Shown piece after piece: positions 34,970 to 44,301 of a stretch of DNA of 64,000 nucleotides. The position numbers were made by a program, and so were the translations under genes. How positions within the stretch are numbered: the stretch's first letter is position 1; each line of letters opens with the position of its first letter. The notes below the pieces were generated by a model, which worked only from the letters and a program-made list of their open reading frames with translations, was not told the DNA's origin and did not search any database. Origin of the DNA: Chondrosia reniformis (taxonomy: Eukaryota > Porifera > Demospongiae > Chondrillida > Chondrillidae); NCBI GenBank assembly GCA_947172415.1, contig OX359193.1, positions 5,450,501 to 5,514,500 of the forward strand, given 5' to 3'.

Positions 34970-36064
34970 ATGGATTCTCTAAGGAATAGAAAAGAAGGTA
35001 CGGAAAATGCTGACAAAGAAAGCGTATACCCAAGGCTAAGAGCTCCATTCAGGGCAGCGAGCGAAATGAGCGTGGCAGAAGACGATATTCTTGCATGCTC
35101 AGAGGCCTTGGCTCTAGGGGAAAAGGTCAGTGACCTTGTGAAGGTGGGCGAGTCAGACACAGAAGAGGAGGATGATGCGGGTCTCATTCCAGCCTGGGCT
35201 TGGAGACATTGGAAAGCTGTGTCTTTTGAAGCACTTCCTGAATGGCTGAAAGATAATGAATTCCTTAGACATGGTTACCGGCCTCCACTGCCCTCAGTAC
35301 AAGTATGCATGAAGAGTATATTCCGCTTGCACACAGAAACCTGGAATATTTGGACACACTTGCTTGGAATGATATTCTTTGTGGTGGTAGCAGCCTGCGT
35401 CTTTCTCTTTAATCAGAGCGAGCTTATTAGCTCTCTTCCATGGTATGAGAAGATTATTATAGGATTCTTCTTCTTGGGAGCAGTGCTATGCCTATGTTGT
35501 TCCTTTCTGTACCACACACTGAGCTGTCACTCCCCAAAACTGTCACTTGCCTTCCAGAGGTTGGATTACACAGGTATAGCCATCCTTGTTACTGGGTCCA
35601 GTATTCCGTGTTTGTACTACAGCTACTACTGCTCTCAGTTTCCGCGGTACTTTCACACAACTATTGTAATCATTCTCTGTGTTGCATGTATGTGTGTGAG
35701 CCTTTGGGAAAAGTTTACTACCCCTCAATACCGTACACTGAGAACCCTAGTGTTTGTGACATTTGGTCTGTATGGCGTCATACCAGCAGTAGAGGTTATA
35801 TATCGTGAAGGTTGGGAAGTGGCCTCTTCAGCTTATTCTACTAACTGGCTCATATCGATGGGCTTGATTTACATAGCTGGAGCCAGCCTCTATGCAGCCA
35901 GGATTCCGGAACGCTTCTCTCCAGGACACTTTGATATTTGTCTCCACAGTCACCAGATCTTCCATGTTGCAGTAATCATTGCAGCCTGGGTCCATTATGA
36001 CGGGCTGCTTAACATGATAAGCTACAGACTGAACATTGGAGTAGAATGCCTTCCAACACTCTAA
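34970..36064 (+). CDS. ADIPOR: Adiponectin receptor (PAQR family), intronless
   Basis: 364-aa seven-helix membrane protein of the progestin/adipoQ receptor family (human ADIPOR1 is 375 aa); these are zinc-dependent ceramidase-like receptors controlling lipid metabolism. The acidic N-terminal region (about residues 1-95) includes ESDTEEEDDA. Family blocks follow: HGYRPPLPSVQVCMKSIFRL and HTETWNIWTHLLG, just before the first helix. Zinc ligands are visible: His182 in SFLYHTLSCHS, and His328 and His332 in HSHQIFH near the C terminus, together with Asp199 (FQRLDYTG). The topology expected is N terminus inside. The whole coding region is one exon, unlike vertebrate orthologues. ATG 34970 is the first in frame. 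Whether it equals ADIPOR1 or ADIPOR2 cannot be said; it is probably pro-orthologous to both. Confidence 0.95.
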   Translation: MDSLRNRKEGTENADKESVYPRLRAPFRAASEMSVAEDDILACSEALALGEKVSDLVKVGESDTEEEDDAGLIPAWAWRHWKAVSFEALPEWLKDNEFLRHGYRPPLPSVQVCMKSIFRLHTETWNIWTHLLGMIFFVVVAACVFLFNQSELISSLPWYEKIIIGFFFLGAVLCLCCSFLYHTLSCHSPKLSLAFQRLDYTGIAILVTGSSIPCLYYSYYCSQFPRYFHTTIVIILCVACMCVSLWEKFTTPQYRTLRTLVFVTFGLYGVIPAVEVIYREGWEVASSAYSTNWLISMGLIYIAGASLYAARIPERFSPGHFDICLHSHQIFHVAVIIAAWVHYDGLLNMISYRLNIGVECLPTL

Positions 36065-36749
36065 CCTAGTGACGTGCAGACAACTAAATAATTTAACAAA
36101 TATAAAAATATTTATTTTTGCACTTGTAATTATTATTGTATATTATGATGTAATAGCTTCTGCCATCTTAATTACATAATGTTAGTCATGAGAGCCAATA
36201 GGTAATGTACAGTCAGTTGGAGAGTATAATACTGTTTATGAATGATCTAAAGCATACACGCATGTCAGCTGTATACATATACCTTTAAAAGCATAATGAC
36301 CTAGAATGTACTATGATAGGTGTGAAAATGTAATTGATAACCCACTATATGCAAAGGACATTATAATTAATTTTCTCAAATTTTGAATAAATTGGGAGAC
36401 AGATCGGGTACATCGATCTATATAATAGATTCCACATCTGACCAACAATCAGTGTTTTAAAATCCCATATATACACATTTACTGAGAGATTTCTAAATCC
36501 ATATGTATATATATACTAATAAGTTATCCCTCAGCTCTATAGCTAGATGGTTTAATTAATAAATCTAGTACATGTATAACCAAAGGGGCATTTATTGTAG
36601 AACTGAGGGGTCACTCACATTATAAGTATAATATTATACCTAATGATGTGATAAGACTCTATAGCAGCTGTTCATGAGCCACTGGGACCACTCCTTTTCT
36701 GTCTTCCATTCACCACCTATGTTCTTGCTTGAGATCAGAGTTATGTTTG

Positions 36750-37120
36750 TTTTTCTTAGATGGTGGCATCCTTGGAGGCAGCATGGAAGACATTCCGTAC
36801 AATTTGAATGTAGTAGAGTGAGATGGTGCTGAACTGGGCTTGCTTGTAAACCTTCAAAAGTCTGAGCTGATTTGTACAGGTAACGATACTAGAGCTGCAT
36901 TTTTGTCTTGTCTCCCCTGCAGGCAGTGGATCCATCTTTTAGAGTCCCTGATTGGTCAGCTATCTTCCATGCATGTATTTCTGCCTCATCCAATTGGAAC
37001 TATATGCTACCACTACCAGTATCTGCAGTAGCAGATGACAAGTCTATTAGAAGACTTCTCTGGTCTTCGTGTAGAGGTTCTATTGGTTTCTGGGGTCTTC
37101 AAACATCTGTGTACTGACAG
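36750..37120 (+). mobile_element. LINE reverse-transcriptase fragment
   Basis: Conceptual translation shows an RT palm remnant: LDGGILGGSMED (in place of the usual Y/FLDDGTLGG motif C region), then GAELGLL-NLQKSELIC and TRAAFLSCLP, familiar from animal non-LTR retrotransposons. It is interrupted by a stop and frame changes, so it is a dead fragment. Domain order gives plus orientation. Confidence 0.7.
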
Positions 37121-37267
37121 ACCCCCTCGGCTTTAGAACCAGCGACTGCAACTGGAGCAACTGTATTGCTCCACGTTCTTCATGGGACAGGTTTCTGGAG
37201 GTCTGTGAAAGCTTCTTCCACACCCTTTACAGAGCACCTGATTATGTGGCTGGCTTGACCTCAATTG

Positions 37268-37480
37268 TTATTGGTTGCATTGGTTTGTAAGCCCTTTTTG
37301 GTATATATAGGTGGTCCGCCAGCAATTGCTTTGTGAAGTCTGCTTGTACCACTCTGATTCTGAGAGCCCTAAAACATTTAGATCCAGCTGGATTATGTCC
37401 CTCCATCTTTGGACCTCAAGGGGGTGGGGTGTGGTAGCCAGCCAAACAGAGCCATCTTTGAGGTTCGTTGTTCCGCAATA
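37268..37480 (-). mobile_element. LINE C-terminal fragment, opposite orientation
   Basis: Minus-strand frame containing RWRDIIQLDLNVLGLSESEW and NCWR. This matches the RW-D-DL-LG-W-WR pattern found at the C terminus of RTE-like LINE proteins. It probably belongs to a different insertion from 36750-37120. Confidence 0.5.
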
Positions 37481-37518
37481 ATATATAGAATGAGGCAATG
37501 AGGCAGTCTTTAAGCATG

Positions 37519-37833
37519 CATGAAAAATCTAATACATCATTTTGCTACATGCTATATGCCTATTCTGTACAGTACTTATTGGGTCAGTTGTCCAGACCAG
37601 ACATTGCAACTGGTAATATTGTAAAAGGTTATCACCACATGTATGGTGACATCATTATAGTGGGAAAGTTTGTTCAAATGGTAGTCGTGAGTTACCAATT
37701 GCAACGTCTGATCTGGACGACCAACCCAAAAGTACCGTAAAAAGTCTAATGGGAACTAAACCTGGAGAGAGCTTTGGACGAAGATATACAAGAGTCTTTT
37801 ATTTTTTTTCTTCTGCTTCACTAAGCCAGACAG
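37519..37833 (-). mobile_element. Hammerhead repeat family copy, split by a MITE
   Basis: Left part 37519-37569 (CATGAAAAATCTAATAC...) and right part from 37737 (GTAAAAAGTC...GAACTAAACC) together match the family. In the element's sense direction it begins a few bases from the predicted hammerhead cleavage site (CTGTCTGGC). The 37570-37736 MITE is inserted between the two parts. Confidence 0.8.
37570..37736. mobile_element. 167-bp MITE with ~45-bp imperfect inverted repeats
   Basis: The left arm (AGTACTTATTGGGTCAGTTG, TCCAGACCAGACATTGCAAC) and right arm (reverse complement GGTACTTTTGGGTTGGTCGT, CCAGATCAGACGTTGCAATT) pair with few mismatches. Host sequence GTA is present on both sides, suggesting a 3-bp target duplication. 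The empty site is known from sister copies of the host repeat, so the insertion boundaries are clear. Confidence 0.8.
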
Positions 37834-38497
37834 ACATGTTATTATTATAGTACATGTACAGTCACATATACGATCATATATGATCTTAGGTGTAAGTTAT
37901 TCAATGAATGTTCCAAAATCATCCCCAACAGAATAATAACTGAAAACAAATTTATATTATTATTATTATTTATTATTATTTATTTATCCAGTTATTTATC
38001 CAGTATCCATTGTAAATTTAAATTTTATTATAATAATAACTGAAATGTTATAAAGTTTTGATAATTACGGATAACTGAAATGTTAAAGTTTTGATAATTA
38101 CGGATAACTGAAACTGAATTTAAAGACCCATACTCAATACAATATGTTTAAATTTCATACATGTAACACAAAGTAAACCAAACATGAAATTCACTATAGC
38201 TCTATAGTCTTGTGGGATCCTCATACAATCATATAATATGTTTATGGGATCCTCCCATGTTAGACTATGTATATACATTTTAATTAATTACTGCTCTGAA
38301 GTCATGGTTAGTAGGTACTGTAACAGTTAATTAGTTATTATTCTGTTGGATGATGAGCAAAGTGTGGGCCATGCAGGGACAGATACTGGTTAAAGTGTTG
38401 TACCTGGGCAGACTTTACTCCAACTCAAATAAACTAAAATTGGTTTTGTTGCTTAGTACTAGTCTTAAACTCAGCTGTATGTATAGATAACATGCAT

Positions 38498-38913
38498 CTA
38501 GATGTATGCATAGTGATTCTTGTTATTCCAGACTACATATTATAAGTTGTATGTGTAAATGGCAGCTACGTACTTAGGTACATGTATGTATGTAACTTAA
38601 TCTAATACAAAAAGTTCATGATCATATACACGATGCTATCCACACCCTAATTAGATACTACAGGAATACATGAGGATTCACAGAAGATCAAGATAAAGAA
38701 AAAGACAAAGACTCCCAGGATCACTGATGAAGGGTGGAATTCCCAGAAACGGCTGTCTGACCCAGTGGAGAAGAAGATGAAAGAAGGGAAAAGAAGGAAG
38801 AAAAGACTCCTGTATCTTCATCTAAAGCTCTCTTTAGGTTTAGTTCCCCTATAGGCTCTTTTTACAGAATAGGCATATAGCATGTAGGAAAATGGTATCT
38901 TAGATTTTTCATG
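38498..38913 (+). mobile_element. Hammerhead-bearing repeat, long copy 2 (reference copy)
   Basis: 416-bp copy nearly identical to 18831-19241. From 5' to 3' it has a non-coding half (CTAGATGTATGCATAGTGAT...), a purine-rich stretch, the hammerhead-like motif (38716-38765), a G/A-rich spacer (GAAGATGAAAGAAGGGAAAAG), a constant block (AAGCTCTCT, GGTTTAGTTCCCCTATAGGC) and the 3' terminus GATTTTTCATG. Copies share the 3' end and differ at the 5' end, the pattern of target-primed retrotransposition with 5' truncation. No protein is encoded. Candidate relatives are short non-autonomous or truncated Penelope-like elements, which are known to carry type I hammerheads. It ends about 500 bp before the tyrosinase start. 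Confidence 0.85.
38716..38765 (+). ncRNA. Candidate type I hammerhead ribozyme motif
   Basis: Order of elements: stem I 5' strand CAGGATCA, core CTGATGA (38724-38730), stem II GGG...CCC with a 7-nt loop, core GAAA, short palindromic stem III (ACGGCTGT; ACAGCTGT in sister copies), cleavage triplet GTC (38755-38757), stem I 3' strand TGACCCAG. All invariant core bases of the family are present. Weak points: an A-A mismatch next to the core at stem II, and two mismatches in stem I in this copy. In other copies stem I is GGGTCA/TGACCC or CCAGGGTCA/TGGCCCTGG, i.e. pairing is kept. Activity is inference. Confidence 0.6.
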
Positions 38914-39414
38914 CAGTGTGCAGCTGCATATAGGCTATATAAGAGGTTTGGCGATCAGCTCTCCTTTGGGATCGAAGTTATAAGAGATATACTGCACACC
39001 ACTGCTAGGCACTCTAGTACAGCTATAGTCCCACGTATATAGTCATACCCTTTTCCCGCTTCAGATTAGCTAGGACTTCAGCGATTATTAAAGGAAAGGC
39101 CTAGTTACTTGGGACTAGTTACAACAGGTAATATGTAGCCCCTCCTAAATTGCTAGTATATAACGATTACATACTTTTTCTACCATTTCCGTACCTTTTA
39201 AGGTATATATCAGAATTAGTAATTTACAATCGGAAGTAGATATTGCGAAGTTTGTCATATATAAATTCAAACTGTATATGGACGTGCATGTATATAAGTC
39301 TAAACTTTGGACAGCCTTGTCTCAGGAGCAAGTCAGCTGCAAATTTAAAAATAATTATAGTCGAAAGTTAAAGAGCATAGGGTCAAGCGGCTTCATATTG
39401 GTGAACATTTCAGT

Positions 39415-41178
39415 ATGTGGCTAGTCTCTCTGGTAGTTACCATTTGCTGTATACAATTTGGGCACGCACAGTTTCCAGCTATTTGTAACACACCTGAAAA
39501 TATCCAAGACAAGACCTGCTGCCCAAACAACTGTGGAGGCACTGGAAAGGGTGAATGTCTCAACATAACTGCAGAAACAGCTCAGCAGTGGGAACAGGCC
39601 GATCAGAGTGTAGTGGGTATCATCTATGCTGCACCAGTACTGAGTGGCAGAAAGACGGTGGATTCGCGTTACAGATGGCCAGCATTTGTATTTGAGAGAG
39701 TCTGTAGCTGTGAGGGGAATTACTGGGGAGCAGATTGCAGTGAGTGCAAATTTGGTTGGACCGGAGAAAACTGTGATATTACAAAGGAGTTGGTGATTCG
39801 GAAGTCATTTGACAGTCTCACTCCAGAAGAGAAATTAAGTGTTTCTAATGGTTTCAGAGACTTGAAAAGTGAGACAGGATACTGGTCTGTTGTAGTGGAA
39901 GAACCTTCTAATTACTCTGGAACTGTAAAACTGGAAAATATTACCACATATGACATGTTTGTATACATGCACAATTTTGTTGCTCGAGATGCTGTTGCAG
40001 ATTGCAATGTTGACCTAACAATTGACTTTGCCCATGAAGGACCCGTCTTTCCTGTCTGGCACAGACACTATTTACTTCTATTAGAGAGACAACTACAGAG
40101 AGTAACTGGAAACGAACAGTTTGGTCTTCCTTACTGGAAGTGGGAGGAGAATGATATGGGCATGTTTACATTTGACTATTTTGGGACACCAGCAACAAAC
40201 TATCTAGACAGACATGACAATGTTAGTGGAAGATGGCTGGAGTCTGGAACGTGGCCTACTGTTTGCCATATAGACTATACATCCAATGGTAATGAGAGTT
40301 GTTCTGATGGTTGGAAAGCTTGTAATCCAAATAATGACAGAATGAACCCGCAACCACTTCAGAGAGGCTATCCTAATGCTACAGCTTATGGTTACTTACC
40401 AAACCGAGTGGAAGTAGAAATAGCAATAACTGCTCCACAATATGACGCTCCAACTGAACCAGATGGTACGGAATATTCACTAAATTCACCTAGACAGAGT
40501 TTCCGAAGTAGGTTAGAAGGCTGGAATCGGATTTGCTCTGCTGATCCTTGTGTGGGAGGACATGCAGAATCTCACATGCACAATACTGTGCATCTCTGGG
40601 TGGGAGGATACATGGCTAATGTTCCAGTTGCTGTTAATGATCCAATATTTAACTTACATCACTGTAATGTGGATAGAGTATTTGAAAGTTGGATACAGCG
40701 AAATATTGGAAATTTGCCTCCATTTGTACCAGATAGGAGAGGACATCCAGGACATAACAGTGGTGATTACATGGTACCATTCTTTCCTGTCATTACTTGC
40801 AATGAGCAATATTCAAACAGTGCAGCATTTGGCTATACGTATGACGCAATAATTCAAACAGATCTAACAGACAGTGCAATCCCAACCTGTAGTCTAACAG
40901 ATGTTTGCCCCATGTGCTCTTCCAATGGTTCTTGCATTCATTGCACTCCCATGCAGGCACAATCATGCATGAACGGCAACCCATCAACTCAACCAATTGA
41001 ACAGAATGCCGAGGAAACTAATTCTGCAGCCATTGGTCTAGGGGTGGGCTTTGGGATTGTCACTGTGATCTTGGTTGCAGTGATTATCATACTTGTCATC
41101 ATAATTTGGCAAAGATCTAAATCAACTGTAGGTGGAACTGGAGAAAGATCTGTTGAGATGTCAGCCATCAGTTCTTAG
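39415..41178 (+). CDS. TYR-like: Membrane-bound tyrosinase, vertebrate-type architecture, intronless
   Basis: 587-aa type 3 copper enzyme expected to oxidise phenols or catechols to quinones (melanin-type chemistry) in a secretory compartment or at the cell surface. Residues 1-18 are a signal peptide. A Cys-rich, EGF-like region (about 24-120; CCPNNCGG, CSCEGNYWGADCSECKFGWTG) precedes the catalytic domain, as in vertebrate tyrosinase. Copper A ligands are His186 (YMHN), His207 (FAHEGP) and His216 (WHRHY). Copper B ligands are His389 and His393 (MHNTVHLW) and His416 (NLHHCNVDRVFESW). A second Cys cluster (498-518), one transmembrane helix (about 540-565) and a short tail ending EMSAISS follow. 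Several N-glycosylation sequons are present. The coding region is one exon. ATG 39415 is followed immediately by the signal peptide. Substrate is unknown. Confidence 0.95.
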   Translation: MWLVSLVVTICCIQFGHAQFPAICNTPENIQDKTCCPNNCGGTGKGECLNITAETAQQWEQADQSVVGIIYAAPVLSGRKTVDSRYRWPAFVFERVCSCEGNYWGADCSECKFGWTGENCDITKELVIRKSFDSLTPEEKLSVSNGFRDLKSETGYWSVVVEEPSNYSGTVKLENITTYDMFVYMHNFVARDAVADCNVDLTIDFAHEGPVFPVWHRHYLLLLERQLQRVTGNEQFGLPYWKWEENDMGMFTFDYFGTPATNYLDRHDNVSGRWLESGTWPTVCHIDYTSNGNESCSDGWKACNPNNDRMNPQPLQRGYPNATAYGYLPNRVEVEIAITAPQYDAPTEPDGTEYSLNSPRQSFRSRLEGWNRICSADPCVGGHAESHMHNTVHLWVGGYMANVPVAVNDPIFNLHHCNVDRVFESWIQRNIGNLPPFVPDRRGHPGHNSGDYMVPFFPVITCNEQYSNSAAFGYTYDAIIQTDLTDSAIPTCSLTDVCPMCSSNGSCIHCTPMQAQSCMNGNPSTQPIEQNAEETNSAAIGLGVGFGIVTVILVAVIIILVIIIWQRSKSTVGGTGERSVEMSAISS

Positions 41179-41623
41179 TTAACTTGTGTAGCTATAGACA
41201 TTCAAAACTTAGTTAAAGAAACTTAAACATTATGATCTTAGCTATCTTAGAATTACTATGTAATCTAGTGTATATACAATCTGTAGGATTTTGTAGTATG
41301 CATAAGTGAAATGCATATATGATCAGACTGTTTTAATATCAAATTTGCTTGTATGATATACTATACAATGTAGTGCAAGACTAAAACTGCACCAATCAAT
41401 ATACTTTCATGTAGTTATCCAAGCAATTTGCAACTTGCACTGTGCAATACTTGATTTAGTATATACAATCCAATACGATAGTACAAACTTACAAATTAAG
41501 AAATATACGCATTACAACATGCTAGGGCCTGTGAGTTGCTATGTACAGTATAGAATAAACATAACACTTCCAACACCAGTTCTTGTATACTCAATTGTAT
41601 ATACAAAACATTTGTTGAGCACT
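41179..41623. other. Convergent 3' spacer tyrosinase / HINT3
   Basis: AT-rich 445 bp between two stop codons facing each other; both 3' UTRs must lie here. No repeat or motif noted. Confidence 0.5.
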
Positions 41624-42073
41624 TTATGAATTAACATGGGGTTTTCCCTTGAGATAGTTGACTGCCCACTCAGAGGTTGCAAAGGCCCATGAGTCTGGTT
41701 TATACATCACATTTCTGCTGAAGAATCCTAAAGAACTTGTTGGCGAGATCACATGGAGATGAAGGTGATTTACTGATGTAAAAGGAGGCCAGTGGAATCC
41801 TGTGCGAACATCATCTTTTGTACCACCTTGACCTTCAAGGAGACTTAAGCCAATTTCTACCATGTTTTCTATAATAGGTATATGAGTGTCATCTAAATGC
41901 TTCACACCAGGAAGATGCTTCTTTGGAATCACTAGGTAATGGTGTTTGGCGGCTGGTTTTATGTCTCGAAAACACACGTAGTCTTCATCTTCGTATAATA
42001 TACGTGTTTCCTTATCTTCACGGGTCACAATTTTACAGAATACACAAGATTGGCTTTCTTTAGCGGTGGCCAT
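41624..42073 (-). CDS. HINT3: HINT3-like histidine triad nucleotide-binding protein
   Basis: 149-aa HIT-superfamily hydrolase; family members cleave nucleoside phosphoramidates and acyl-adenylates. The fold signature is complete: N-terminal CVFCKIV, then VCFRDIKPAAKHHYLVIPKKH, and the triad HLHLHV at about residues 103-108. After it, SRNVMYKPDSWAFAT resembles the HINT3 C-terminal extension more than HINT1. The ATG at 42073 was chosen because it gives MATAKESQSCVFC, the usual distance to the first block; an open frame continues upstream without support. Single exon. The start is 215 bp from the divergent CCDC92 start. Confidence 0.92.
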   Translation of the reverse strand: MATAKESQSCVFCKIVTREDKETRILYEDEDYVCFRDIKPAAKHHYLVIPKKHLPGVKHLDDTHIPIIENMVEIGLSLLEGQGGTKDDVRTGFHWPPFTSVNHLHLHVISPTSSLGFFSRNVMYKPDSWAFATSEWAVNYLKGKPHVNS

Positions 42074-42288
42074 TTTTAGTGTTGCGCAACTTGACAAACA
42101 GCTGATATCGCATAACAACGTAAACCAGTAAGCAGAGCAACGCCTTTAGCAACCGAGTCGTGGAGGAGGGTGGTGATTAGTCTCCCATGAATACGCGAAA
42201 TCAAAATATAAGCTGTTAAGTGTGAAGACCTCTCTCGCGAGTGTACGACAACATTAAAAGAAAATTCACATCTGACCGATCGGGCTAA
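42074..42288. promoter_or_regulatory. Putative bidirectional promoter HINT3 / CCDC92
   Basis: 215 bp between opposed start codons. It is less AT-rich than the surrounding spacers, with several CpGs (TCTCGCGAGTG near 42233). TCTCGCGA is the core of a known animal bidirectional-promoter motif; its use here is inference. Confidence 0.5.
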
Positions 42289-44165
42289 ATGGACAGGCCC
42301 TCCAGTAGATACAGTGTAAGGGACTGGGACAATACTATAGCTTATCTGAAGAGCGAACATTCAAAGACGCTAGAGGGATTGCATGAACAAATAGAGCAAT
42401 TACAGAGGAAGTGCGCTGGTTAGTAGAGCTACGCTATCGTTTAGAAACATGAGGATTGATACGAGGATTTGACCTCGGTCCAGATTGTAGTTGGTCTAAC
42501 TCTTACTGTGTGCTCTGCACAAGAATGTATAAGGACTCATAGCATAGATTGCAACAGGCTAGATATCCTCAAGGGTAGGAAAGCTGTTTCATCTTTTCCA
42601 TCCATCTATCCCTCTGCTCCAATGATAGGTATAGGCCTACTTGTGGCTGCCTAGCAGCAGAAATAGTCACAATTAGTCACCTCAAGATACCTGAGAATGA
42701 TCACTTTTCATGAAATCGTGTACTTTATCAACATTGCAGTTTCCAATATAATAATTAGGCACTTTGAAATTTTGTTCATAACTTTTACTTAGAGAGCTCT
42801 GTTTTTTGAATTGGTCACCCTTCTAGATACGTAATGCTTCTTATTTAATGAATCAAGAATGAAGAAGATGAAAGCCTTTGAGCTTTTGAGAATAGATGTC
42901 CCATATTTAATCAGCAGTCTAGTTTAGATGTTATACCCTGCAACGCAGTTATACATAATAATATTATAGGGACAAACTGAGCAATTTCATCCTTTTAGGA
43001 CTGACATTTGAACTGGCCATGAAGCAGACATATGAACCAATCAGATCAGAGCTTTCTCAAGAAATAAAGACAGGTAATTATATATGTGTATGTGTAATGT
43101 AATTGCTTATTGTGAATCGGTGGGAAGAATATATGTTTCATTTTTTTAAATTTTTAAGTATTTAAAAGTTTGCTTTAGATAGTGTATTGTACAGTTCTTA
43201 TGAGATAATTTGATATATTATTTATTTGTTATTGAACAAGTCGTATTTTCTTTTCCCTTCCTTCAGATAATACTCAATTGGAGAGGGAGCTTGGGGAAGC
43301 AAGGTCTGCCCTCCTTGTTGAGCGAGCCAATGTAGCCAACAGAGATGAACAAATCAATCAATTGAGAATCTCCTTGAGGCAAACACAGCAGAGCTTGTGT
43401 GAGGAGGTGAGGCTCAAGGAGGAGGCTGCACAAGGACTGCACACCAAGGCGGACCTGGTGGCCAATCTGATGACCCAGTTGCACAAGGAAAAGCAAAAGA
43501 ATAGGAAATTAGTGGATCAGTTGAAGGAGTATGGAGACACTACACATCACCAGCAGAGTGCCTTGGGTAGACGAGTTGTAGGAAGTGCCAAAATTACGAA
43601 AATCAAACAATCTAACTTACAGAAATCAGTGCCACCAGTGTTAGCTGATGCCCACTCCTCTGCCAGTACCTCACCTCTCAGGCATCTGCCACGCCCTCCA
43701 ACCACACCTCCCCCAGATAAGCAGCATGTTAGAAGAGCCAGTACTCCTGGTCAAAATAGCTCTCCACTGCCTCAGGGCCAAGGCAGACCTACATCAGGAA
43801 GAAGACTGGTTCTGTCAGAGCCAAGCAAGCATACAAGCTCCCATAAGACACCACTTAATCCACTCAAGCATAATACTTCCCTAGAGGCCTTGGGCTACAA
43901 AGATATCAAGGAGGAAGAAGAACAAGTTAGAGCAACCACCCCCAGACAGCAGCTTTCGATTCTTCCACCAATAGTTCCCTTTCAAGGGGACAACACCCTT
44001 TCAGGTGATGAAGAGAGCAGCAAAGAGAGTGACATCCTCAAACAGCAACAGTTCCCAACCAAGAGGCCAGCTGCTCACCTTAAAACATTAGATAGCCAGG
44101 TGGGAGTAAATTCACCTGAACAGGCCTGGATGAGGCAACTGTCTCCTCCGAGGGACAGCAAATAA
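42289..44165 (+). CDS. CCDC92: CCDC92/CCDC74-family coiled-coil protein, 3 exons
   Basis: Exons 42289-42418, 42999-43073 and 43267-44165, in phase, giving 367 aa. Exon 1 encodes the family's N-terminal coiled coil (IAYLKSEHSKTLEGLHEQIE), which continues through GLTFELAMK and a long second heptad region (LERELGEARSALLVERANVA...LMTQLHKEKQKNRKLVDQL). The C-terminal 200 residues are Pro/Ser/Lys-rich and likely disordered. Vertebrate CCDC92 is associated with centrioles and cilia; that role is only inferred here. CCDC92 and CCDC74 are paralogous, and I cannot tell which is closer. The stop lies 136 bp from the stop of convergent PTRH2. Confidence 0.8.
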
Positions 44166-44301
44166 CACACCCTCATTTGTCTTTCAATATTAGCAGTTTT
44201 TATATGTAAATCCAATTAATATTACAATTACTGTATTACTAATTGCAATAACTTAAATGAGAATGAATATGGTACATTGAAATTGTCTATGATTAATAAA
44301 T

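Larger units (their letters stand above)
36065..39414. other. Repeat-filled spacer upstream of tyrosinase
   Basis: Contains the adiponectin receptor 3' region, decayed LINE pieces (36750-37120 and 37268-37480), two copies of the hammerhead repeat (one interrupted by a MITE) and AT-rich direct repeats at 38035-38115 (TTTTGATAATTACGGATAAC twice). No host exon was recognised. Confidence 0.6.

Noticed and set aside
38720-38765. Box C/D snoRNA (TGATGA ... CTGA) as explanation for the conserved core of the repeat
   Set aside because: C and D boxes would be too close for a guide, and the motif sits in a dispersed repeat in both orientations. The GAAA, palindromic stem III and pairing arms fit a hammerhead better.
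43263-43496. 77-aa minus-strand frame
   Set aside because: Shadow of the CCDC92 coiled-coil exon on the opposite strand.
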